From contig NC_091944.1 of NCBI RefSeq assembly GCF_041260155.1, positions 16,069,272 to 16,133,271 on the forward strand: DNA of 64,000 nt. Direction: 5' to 3'. Of this stretch, positions 23,601 to 35,600 are shown one piece after another. Source of the DNA: Ptychodera flava (taxonomy: Eukaryota; Hemichordata; Enteropneusta; Ptychoderidae). How positions within the stretch are numbered: position 1 is the stretch's first letter; every line of letters starts with the position of its first letter. The notes below the pieces were generated by a model. It worked only from the letters and a program-made list of their open reading frames with translations, did no database searches and was not told the origin of the DNA. Both the position numbers and the translations under genes were made by a program.

Positions 23601-26600
23601 TTCTGGCCTCTGCATTGAGCTTTCAAAGATTTCCACCTTCCTCATCAACATGTGTAAAAAATAGTTATTCCCTACATAAACACAGCGGAGCTATATCGGC
23701 CGCTAGGTCGCTTGTTTGGTATACAGGTCCCTAAGGATAACCCAACTTAGATTTGTTCAAATTGTGATGAAATATGCAAATGTGTATTTTTAAGGAATTT
23801 TTTTTTTCCATTTTTGGTCAAAATTTGACTTACATTGTATGTAATTCTTGTACTGTATAAACCCTATCAATTCACCCAGACAGAAAGAAATAATTAATAT
23901 GATTTTAAATAATTGAATTAATTAGGAAATCATCAAAGCCAAAATAATTTTAGTGTAGAATTATTAGAAAGTTCAACTTTTTTGACAGTTCATAGTGAAA
24001 TGCTTACCATCTTGGAGGATTAAAATATGTAAAGGCAACTTTCCTGAATCCCAACTTTGACATATTCTGAACCGTCATTTATTGTGCTCTGTATGTTATC
24101 TAAAAGAAATTGCTCATAATAGTTTGTCATGATAGGGTGATCAAATAAATAGAGATAGAGAAAGTTCCAATTTCCATTTTTGGTTGACTTGGTAAGGATG
24201 AAATTAAATTACTTTTTGAGGAAAAAAATAGAGTGGTCAATTAAAAGAGTGGTCAAAGTGATAGGGTTTTTATGGTAAAGCTGGGCTGTAAGATTCCTCA
24301 TGTGCTATTTATAGCAATTATGCAATCTGTGTAAACAGTGCAATGAAAGTGTTACATGATTCCTTATAATGCTTTTGATGACCTTGAACTTCTTAAGTTT
24401 CAAACATGTGTCTCTTCTGTGTGCTTTCTCTGATTACCTACAGGCTCAACTTATTCAACAGAACTTATTTGCAATGTTATAATTTTAAAGTTAAAATGTG
24501 CTTGGTTAATAGGATGAAAATACTGATAACGATAACCAGCTGAAGATTCTTTATAACCTGACAGATATGCTGTTTTTTTATGACGTAAATCTTGATAAGC
24601 AAGTCTTGTTTACTTTAATTAGAATGTAATTAACTCTCGTTTATTAGCTATTATAGACTAATATAGTCTATAGAAGCTATTGGGATGGGTATCCGTCCTG
24701 CGTCCACCATCAGTCTGTATGTATGTATGTATGTATGTATGTATGTATGTATGTCCGTTTGTGAGGCGTCCGTCCACTCAAATATCTTGAGAACTGCAGT
24801 ACTTACTGATTTGATATTTGTTGTGTAGATAAAATATATGATTTTGAGACACTATTTTTATTAATTTTTTGATATTGTTGAAAATATGCAAATTAGCACC
24901 AAAAAAGGCGTTTTTGGTAAAAAATCTTCTTCTTCATAACCACTGGTTAGACAGCTCTGTTATTTGGTATACAGGTCCCTAGGGATAACCCAACTTAGAT
25001 TTGTTAACCCTTTGAACCCGGCTCGGACATAAATGTCCGATGACATCATAGAGTACCAGGGGCTCAGGATTCAAAGGGTTAAAATTGTGATGAAATATGC
25101 AAATCTGTATTTTTACCTTCTCGTGTCTATTTATAGACAGAGAAGGTATTAGAGTTGAAAACCAGTATGCTGGTGTCAACTACTTCCGTCTGTCAATACT
25201 TCCGTCTGTCAAGATCCTCCGTCTGTCAAGATCCGTTGACGTCATGCCATTGTAATGGGTCATATCATAAAGTGGTGGGGGTGTTCATGGTTCAGGTTGA
25301 GGTGTAGGAGAACGATTTTGAACTGTGACAAAAATCAAAAGGAACTTAGCGGCATAGCCACAGTGTTACATGTAAGCCTTTCTCCAAGGTTCTTAGTTGA
25401 CTACGATCTATTACAGACTACTGAGCTGACGTTAGGGTTACTCACTTTGTGTTTGCTCACTCTGTGTGCGCTAGTGTTTGGTACTGAGTTGCGTGGATAT
25501 CCCCTCATGGCCTCACGTGATATGGGCCTGTTGCATAATCTGCAGATGATCATATGCCTCTGAGTCTGCAAACGGTCATTGTATAAGCCTGTCAGCATTT
25601 TCCTTGCATTTTTTCTCATTTAATTTTGCAAAATATCGGCGAGCACCTCAATATTTCAAGATAACTCTTTCTTCCCAATCGTTTCCTGGAGTTTCAGAGT
25701 CATATGAACGAAAATGAGTGAAAGTTTTAGACAGGAAAATCAGACGTCGGCCATGTTCAATATTTACAGTACAATCAGAAGTTTATGTGGAGGAAATAAC
25801 TGACAAACACTGCTCATGATGCCCGCCCTCTAGAGGCAGACCTTCCTATGAAGTACCACATTTGATGCTTGTGGAAAGCTTGACCACACAAAGGAGCATT
25901 TAAACTTTTAGAAAATGACAAACTGAATAAGAAGGTATTCTGAAAATGTCAAATACTGAGGAAAAATGCGCAAATATTCAAAATAAACAGGTTAACTGAC
26001 TGGTCAGCTATAAAAAACAATGAAAATGTTTATGATCAAAAGTTTTTGAGATGCGCACATTTTAACAAATACAGAAATTATTAACATTATAAATATAAGA
26101 CCAAACTATTTTTTCAGGGATGGGACGGGTTGGAAATGAGGGGTGAGAGACAAAGGCACTCCTATTGCTGCATGTGGATGCAGCCACACCATTTCATTTT
26201 ACAGCATACTTATTCACTGTGTTGTGTTCAAGTTCCATCTGACTGTCATACAAGGATAACATAAGCAAATCAAATCAAATTAGAAAAGGATCAATGCTGT
26301 TGTGTGGATTTTGCTGAACATGGCTGATTTTAATATTTCGCCCTACATATTTGATATCCAGCAAAGGCATATTTTGATGTAAAGTCAAAATTAACACTTC
26401 ATTGCTGACAATATATGTTTCTGCATGAACTTTTCTTTTTTAAATTATAGTATATTAGTACTTCAAACAGATTAACAATTATCGTGATGTCAACCCATAA
26501 TTTTACATCACAAAGGCTGTAATTCAGCCAATTTTTTTTGTTTTTAAGTCATTTTATAAATTTTGCACTGCACAAGATGATTGAACAAATTGCAATGTTT

Positions 26601-29600
26601 GAATTTGTAAACTCCGAAAGAATAAAAATCCTTTGGTCACAGATTAAATTATTTTTTGAAAAGAAATTTACTCTTAAACACTTTTAGCATATATTCTTTA
26701 CACGGTCATGTATTTCAAGGAAAATATGCCTATTAAAAACAGTAATTTCTTCAATTGTTTTTGAATACTATGACAATTATCAGTGGGATAATCATTTTTT
26801 TTTTGAATACTATGACAATTACAGGGATCACTTTGGGGCGCGATAACGCGATATTTACGCTCAAAAATCAGAAAAATCGCATTCACAAAAATCAATTGGG
26901 CAAAAAAGTCGCGCCGATAATTCAAATGGCGCGTACGTGATACCTTTACGCAATCTAAATTCATCGGTAACATTTGGCCGGTTTTCAGTACAGAACCACT
27001 CATATTGTCGCCGTAGAGAGCGCTATAATTACGCTAGAAAAAAGCTGTTGCAGAGTTACCCGTTTCAACAGCGTTTGTGATTGGTTGCCAACAGGAAGTT
27101 TTGCGTTCATTGACAAATCATTGGAGTCGATACAGCAAGTGTTCATTGCTGATGTACAGTGTGTTGTCGTAGCTCAAAATGGCGCTTTCGAAGGAATATT
27201 CGTGTCCAGTACGAGTGGTAGTGCGAAGAAAAAACGAAAATGCACTATTCTGGACTACTGTACTTCCGTTACTCCCGCACTGGAAAGTATGGATTCGACC
27301 GCCTCCGATTACAACTACACTCAGAATGACAGTTTTCGGACAGGGTAGTGAATTTCGCCCAAAGCCGTTTCATAAATGACGAGCACAACGAAATCTTATT
27401 ACCATACCCTTCGAAACTTTATTGTGTTTATCCTCAAACTGTTTACACCGACAGAAGTGGCATTTAGGGGGGTCAAAGTTGCCCAATTTTTGCCCCATGT
27501 TGAGCGGGTGTAATCGGACTACTATCGCAGTAATCGGACGTCGTATTTTGAATGTGATAAGGGGCTAAATATTGATATTTTGAAACTTCGAACCCCGATT
27601 TTCAATTTTGATGTGTTTAGAAAACTATGTGGAAATATTTCGTGATAATTAGGTACGTTTAAACCATGGACGACTCAACTATATTTCAACGTGTATAGCG
27701 CTTCTAGATATCGGACACGGGCTGTCCCTGTGTGTTGCGTTCTACACCTCGTATTGTACGGTGTGGCTAACTTCACCAAGTTTGTAGCGCCCGAAATAGC
27801 TTTTACCCCCAAAAAAATCCGAAACGGGACGGCAGCGTCACCTGACTTAATATGCTGTAGCATGACTTGTAAAACGCTTTCAAAACGGAGCGAAGGGCGT
27901 ATAACGAACAGCATGTCATCAAATGTCTGAAAACTGAGGTCGTCAGAAAACTGTCTCACTGAGTGTATTGTTATGCAAATTAACCAATATGCAGAAAATC
28001 AGGGAAAGTTAGGTCCGGTTCCCACAGACTTTGAAATTCTCCCACTGTTTTTTTTCATGTGCGATTTTATCTCATGCCGTTCTTCAGCCAGGGTAATCCC
28101 TGAATTATCAGCCATGACGTTTTACAAACACAAGACAAGATAAGCATTTTTCATCATTTCCACAGGACTCTTTGGAAAATCCATTAAAAACAGTTAACAG
28201 TGACTTAAAATGATCGCTTGGTATACATTGAATTTACAGATGCCAGGTTGTGTATTTCACATGCGCTCAGGTCAGTAGGGAAGTGCGTCATTACTATTTT
28301 GGACTGTTAATTCTTATTTCTGAATTATTTAACTTTTTTTCCACATTGAACTATCTTTAGGCAGTTTATACTGTAGCTTAGAATTTTTTTTGATTGATGT
28401 ATTTATTCTTTTGGGTTCTTTGGGTCCATATCCCACCTCATGCCCCTACATCATCAACTATTTACCAACAACTCCATGCCAACAACCAATTACCTGACCT
28501 GGCCACACAGTAGAGAAGGTACAGCGTCATTGACGGTATTTTTAAGGAATTTTTTTTTCATTTTTGGTCAGGCCATCCTGAAATGAGCTATCAAAGATAT
28601 CCACCTTCTTCATCAATACATGTGTCACAAAAGGTTATTCTCTACATAGCACAGCAGAGCTCTGTCAACTGTTGGGTCGCTTGTTTTTTCAAAACCGCTG
28701 GTCAGACGGCTTTAATATTTGGTTTACAGGTCCCTAGGATGACCTTAGTGAGATAATTTCATACAGTCAGGAAATACTTAATTTTGTATCCATGTCTATA
28801 GTAGCTTCAGGGGACTTTGGCCCTATGTTTCGTTTTCTATTTTGTGAGCTGTTAGCTGTAGGAGTTTAGCCACCTGAATAAATAGAAATTTTTACACATG
28901 TGGGAGTCACTGAAAAAATTGCAAAGTCAAGTACTGTGTGGTGCTACTGATGTTCCATACATAGACAAGGCAAGCATACCTTTTTCAAACATATTAATGC
29001 CTATATTAATATAGATGAATATAGATTAATGCCTATATTCAGCAATGGTTGTGAGTGTGTGTTAGTATTTGTGCCCCAGATTAATTGATGAAAGGATATT
29101 TGTGCATGTTTTTGATACAAATGTTTATTTTTGTCCATCAACATGTCATTATCATTTGATGTGCAAAATCGATTATTTGTGGTTTCTGTCAGTGAAATTA
29201 TGTTTTGCATCAGTCTCAAGTTATTTGCAAGTTTTCAGTTATGTTTATACATTTTCATTTCACATGCAGATTTTGTTTTGTTTTCCACATTTGTATTTTT
29301 GTTTTAATGTAGCCATCAAAATGGGCCTTGAAACGTCACAAACAGGTACTGGACTTGCCGCTGTCTGAGGAGAAAAGAATGGCAGGAAATCTATTTTGAA
29401 TGAAATATTCATGTCACTGAATGCAAGTTCATATGCACCTGTAATATCAAAAAGCGATACTTCATTCCATGTAACCCCTGTACCCCTATTTCCAAATGTA
29501 ATGGCCCAACCACCAATAAATACCAAGTTGTGTTCAACCAACATCAAATAGTCAAAGGGTTAAAAATGATGCAGTCTTATCACCCTTATCCAATGTCCTC

Positions 29601-32600
29601 GTACTATTTCCTTATGATCCAAACTTCTTTGTTGCAAATTTAACCCGTTGAGTGCCAAAGTCTATTTGTGTTCCCTTTATAAAATAAACCCCAGCCAATT
29701 TTTCCCGGATTTTTGCCAAAATTTTGAGAAAAAAATGTAGCCAATGAAATGCGATGTCCATTTGGTCCAAAATTATTTAAAAAATTACAGGAAAATTCAT
29801 AAAAATTGGTAAAAATGTTGAACTAAAATTTTGGTGGGAAAAATTACAGCGCTCAAAGGGTTAAAGGTATACTGTCACCTGTTCCAATTTTGCCAGTTAC
29901 CATGGAAAGACAGAAAATCTAACCAATCACAGATTTTAAGGGGGTGGCCGCTTTTTAAAAACAGCGCCCTCATACGGGCATTTTGAATACCAAGGAACGC
30001 CCTTTTGACCATATATGGGCATATTTAGATTACAGGTGACTGTATACCTTTAACTGCTCTAATCAATGGGATTTGCCAGTAAATGCTGTTTTTCAGCCAA
30101 ACCTCATTATGGCAATGCAAGGGACATGTGTCAACATACATGTATCTCGTTCACATTGACGGTGTCTGTGAAGTTCAACTGTTTGTGTCATGTTCAAAAT
30201 GTGAGGTCTTGCTGTTGAAGATTACTTTGTCATTGTGAAGCTATCCTGTTTGATGTCAGTGGCCGCACACTCCCACCTTTGTCATAAAAACCATAATACA
30301 GGTATTATCTGGAAGCAATAAGATATTCAAAAACAAATTTTAAAATTGTCATGACATTGTGTGCACCTTTGCCAGGAAATCATAGGAAATGGCTGCTTGC
30401 TGAAGTCTGGTTTGCTAATTTATTTTGTTTCCTATCTCATCACCTCTAGAGATACGTCAAATACGTGAAGAATTTGATTTCGGTGACAGCGTATGGCGAT
30501 CACTGTGTCTTGGCAACCAGGGCAGATGATACCACTGGACAGGTTGGTAAAAAGCTGATAAAAAATGTGTTATCTTTTTTATCATTTCATCGTCAAATTC
30601 ATACTTCAATAAGTTGATATTTATTTGTATGTACATGTATGTACTTTGCACCTTATTCAATTGCCAGAGCTCCAAAGCGGGAGTAGCATTTTATGAGGTT
30701 ATATTGCCTGAATTTATCTCTTTTAATTTGTTGTTTGTACAACAAGGGAAAAAGCTTGTTGATAAATCCTTTTCTACCATAAATTTTATAGGTTTTTCAC
30801 CATACAATACCAGTATATGTTAAAAAAATATCTTGACAATGACAGTAGTGACAAATACTTCAATCTCATCATAGAATGTGTTTAGTGAAAACCAGAAAAG
30901 CTCTCTCATACTCGGCTCTAAAGACTGATTTTAAATTTTAAAATGTCATCTCTCCAAATTTGTGTGTCAAAATGAATAAATCACAGGCCGTGCAATTGTA
31001 GATAATGTTGTGCGTTTGTTTGAAAATTTGCAATGCTTTCATATTTCGTTATCTTGTCCTGTGTATCAGAGTTATGTTGTTGTGTTATGCTAGCCCATTG
31101 TGGTCTGGGGTCAAGGGGTATTGTTGGCATGTGTACAGTACTTACCCTTCACAATGTCTTTCATTTCACACTTGAAATCCAAGGTTACGGTCTTGACATG
31201 CAAGATAACAGTATTTCCTAAAAATTTGTGATTCGAGCATATCCCGTCAAACTGGCATCACTGGTTGTAAAGTCTGCAAATATTTTAATAGGAAAAAAAT
31301 TTTTACCCCTCTGTTTCAAGTCATTCATATTTTCCTACAGACGATAGGTTACGTTTTAATCAAAATTTGAAAATATAATGTTTGAAATGAAAGACAGAAT
31401 GCAGAGAGATTATTAAAGAAATGTGATTTACTTTGAATGTTAGAACTATCATTTATTTTACAATTATAATCAATGAATGCCTAAAAACTACCATTATACA
31501 ATTATAATGGATTCTATAGAAAATTACCGAAGATATCTGTGAAATTGATCAATTCCCAAACATTGTGATGAACAAAACTTTGGACCAAGCTTTGAAAATT
31601 CACAGCTTTGCAAGATCTTAAAACTGTTTTCCATCAATCTTTGATCACGAAATCCAAAGAACAAAGTTTTAAAAATGTTTACAAAGGCGTTTCTGTCTCT
31701 CCGATGAATTATAGTACAATATACATTCAGTATCTTACAGTATAGTGCAAAGAAAGAAATCTACGACAGGTCTAGGTTTGTCTTCTGAGAATGATCTGCT
31801 ACGGAGAACGGAAAGAGAGTCATTTCATGCATGGAATTGTTCCCACCATTTCATTTTCTGTTCCCTTTTCCATGTATCATTCCCGTTTTGTTTTTCAGGA
31901 TCCAGACGGTCCACCCCAGGTATCACATCAGCTTTTGCCTCATTTTGTTGGATAAGTCCGCTATCTTTATTTTCAACATTTATTCATTTATTTCAAGTTG
32001 TTTACTGATGATGCCATTCATTTGCTGCCATAGCTATAATTTTCTATGATTTCCATTCAGCACTAACTAACTCCTGTGTTACAGACATTCTCTCACGATG
32101 TCTCCTCATTTCTGACATTAACAGATGACCATGATATGTATTGTAATTGTTTATCAATGCTTTTGTCATGCTTCAATATATCTGTTAGCTATTTTTAGGG
32201 ACGTTCCTCAAATTTCACATATTTTCATGCCTTTTATCAAGGTTTAACCATTTTCAATTCAGTATATTGCTGTCTGTATTAAGATAAGTTTCCATGACTA
32301 AACAGACTTTTGTCAAATGGCCAATAGACGAAAGTTCCAAACCAAATAACATACTGTATTGGTGTGAGCCACTTTTTTCCAAAATTTCTGTGCACAGGCT
32401 GTGGTGGATAGGCCAGTGTTTTCCCCAGTTGTCACACCGGTCAATTAAGGCCATAATTGCAAATTTGTCCATTTCACAGATATTCCTCTCCAAAGGCGTT
32501 TCTGTCTCTCCGATGAATTATAGTACAATATACATTCAGTATCTTACCGTGAAGTGCAAAGAAAGAAATCTAAGACAGGTCTAGCTTTGTCTTCTGAGAA

Positions 32601-35600
32601 TGAACTGCTACGGAGTTTTTGAAAAAGAAATATTCATTATATAATGGAAAAGAACATGACGATGATAGTCTTAGTTCATTCTTACTACTCAAATGGGTAA
32701 TTTTGAATTTTGGCTAAGATAACAGGTTATGTTCTTATGAAGATCAGTTTTTGCAAAAATATCAGTTATAACCGTTTTCAACTGACACATCTCATGCACC
32801 ATTGAACAGGAGTTGCATCAAAACTGTCATTCTGAAGTGGAGAGTGTGGTTCTGGCATTTTATGATAATAAAGTTTAAAACCTAAAAGTTTCTACTCACA
32901 GCCAATGGCTTGTTTGATATACTAGGCATGGAAATAATCTATACGTATTGACAAATATCTAAAAGTGGTTTTACCACCAAATTTTTCATGCAATCTCACA
33001 TTTTAGAATGTTGCACAGTTTGCTCCAATCTAACTTTATAAAAGCACTTTCAATGAACGTGTCACCGTAGAAGTAGTCAAGGTGTGACAGCCAAGACCCG
33101 GTACATACCTTAGCCCGATGTGTGTATTCAGTGTCCTCATATACCTACCCACTATGTTTCTCACCATTACCATTTCGCAATATTGCCACTCATTCCTCAT
33201 ATACTTACCATACTAACTTGTTCTCTTACCAGTAAACCCCAGTATCACTTACTTGTACACTTGTTTTGCACACAGAGTTTTGACTATGTGTGAAAGTCTC
33301 AGACGTTTTTGCCATACTAACTGTAACCGTCTCCACCTTAAGGTAGTTTGTGCCTCAAAATTTAAAGACTCAAAGCTTTACTAAAACTATCTGTAAAGGT
33401 AACTTCAAATCATTCCCTTTTAAAATCAAGAATAGAAATTGGGGTCACCATGCAAAATTTGGTTCTAGAGAAGCAGATTACTAAATGTTTACCTACTTTT
33501 GAAATTCAAAATGGCCGCATTCCCTGTGTTAACTCTATTGGGAAAATAAAATTTTCAACATTCAAAAAAAGATGATGGTCAAAATTTTTCCTGCTCAAGG
33601 AACCTGAAAATGAGCCCCAACAAGTGGTAGACAAGACCGGCATTTGTAAAAGTTTCAGTGTCCAACTATCTGTCTCTGAGGCACATTCTACCTTAAAGGG
33701 ACAAAGTCGGCCAATTTTTTAGGAAATTTGTTTGGTGCAAGATACTACTTATATTGTTTGACATGTTGAAAGATACTGAATGAACGGGTGACCATGCATA
33801 TATTTGACCCCGGTTTTAGACACGATACATGAAACCATTGCGAAAATGAATTAGTGGTCATGACCACTAATTCATTTTTTGCGATGATTTCATTTAATTT
33901 GTCTAAAACCGGGGTCAAATATATGCATGGTCACCTGTTCATTCAGTATCTTTCAACATGTCAAACAATATAAGTAGTATCTCGTATCAAACAAAATTCA
34001 TGAAAAATGGTCGACTTTGGCCCTTTAAATAACAATTTGAGACCCCAGTGAATAGTGTAAGTTGTTGTAGCCTGTGGTGTTAGAACTTTCATTTTTGGAA
34101 TAAACGTTTCCAAGTAGAGCATTTTGTGATTGCTTCAACTTGGTTGCAGTACTATCAATAAGTGAGTAATGCTGGGATTTTGGAATGCAATAATTGCTGG
34201 ACTAACACTATTCCTTTCACCAGATAAGCAGAATACACAACTCTGTGTGCTATCACTCTGTCACTCACATTTCCTGCTATATGTACTGAATTTTAACGTC
34301 AGAGTAGGATTAAATAGTAGAAAACAAGTTTTATCAAAATTCAATCTGACGATATCTTCATTACAGATGTCTATTGAGAGAAGTACAGATTTTCTTTACC
34401 TGTGATTTTCATGTTACACAATTTCCTACCTGTGATTTTCATGTTACACAATTTCCATTATTGGCATCAATACTAAAATCTGTCTCAACATCCTTTCATT
34501 TCAAACAATGCACTAAACTGGTTAAGAGCTTGATGGCATGCATCATCTCCTGTGTGCATCTCCATTTTGCTGAAAAAATTCAGCTTTTCATATGAATCCA
34601 ACTTTTCGTTTGATATCCTTCGTGGAAAACTTTGTGCAAGTTTCTCTAAAATTGTCCTATCATGTTATTCAAATTCTTAACGACTCTTTGTTAATTCTTG
34701 TATCTATCCATTTCAGTACGTTTTGGTGTTGTGCAATTCTATTGGAACTCCGTTGGATTCCAAGTACATAGATCTTGGTGAGTTCAAAGGTCTAATATCT
34801 GACATATCCAATCAAATTAGCCCAAATGAACAAAAGTGTTATTTTATCAAACAGAGCGAACCGTCAGCAAATATGTTATATCATATCTTTTGCAAACTAC
34901 CAATCTATTGATGTCAAAGTTTAGATTCTCTTCTGGTTTTGCTACACTACTCTGAAATATCATAGACATTAGAAGCAAGATACATGTATCTACTGTCTAC
35001 ATGGTAATATGTATGTGTCCGCTCACTTGTGTGAAACACCATAGACACAGTGGGACATGAACTGTACTGTTTTTGTCCTGTCTGTAATCACTGTCAGGTG
35101 ATTGCTCGAGTGATGTTTCACTCCAAGTAGTTTTGTCATAGAAAATGATATCAACTATGACTTCACAGAAATGTATTGTTACTTATTTCTGACAATGCAG
35201 TGCTTGGCACTGGTGCTGGGTTTGAAAGCTAGAATCACCAAGCACAGCAACCGAGGAGAGTCCGCATCTACTTAAAATCAACCTATCCTAAAACCATGAA
35301 AATTGCTACAGTCAAAGTTTGTGTCAAGTACTTTTTATACCCAAAGGCATGCAAATTACACAGAGGTCACAAGGTCAGTCAGTTCTTGCAACCAATGAGC
35401 AATCTCCTTTCTTTCCTCTCCTAGACCCGATGTACGTTGCCATGACAAGGACCCATGTGATTGCTGCTTCCAAAGAGGCCTTCTACTCCTGGCAGTTCAA
35501 AACCCCCAAGAAGCTGACAGCCATGGAAGTGAATCAGGCAATGCCAAAGAAGAAAGACAACAGAGAGAGGGTCTATCACATTGATGATACACCGTCCGGA

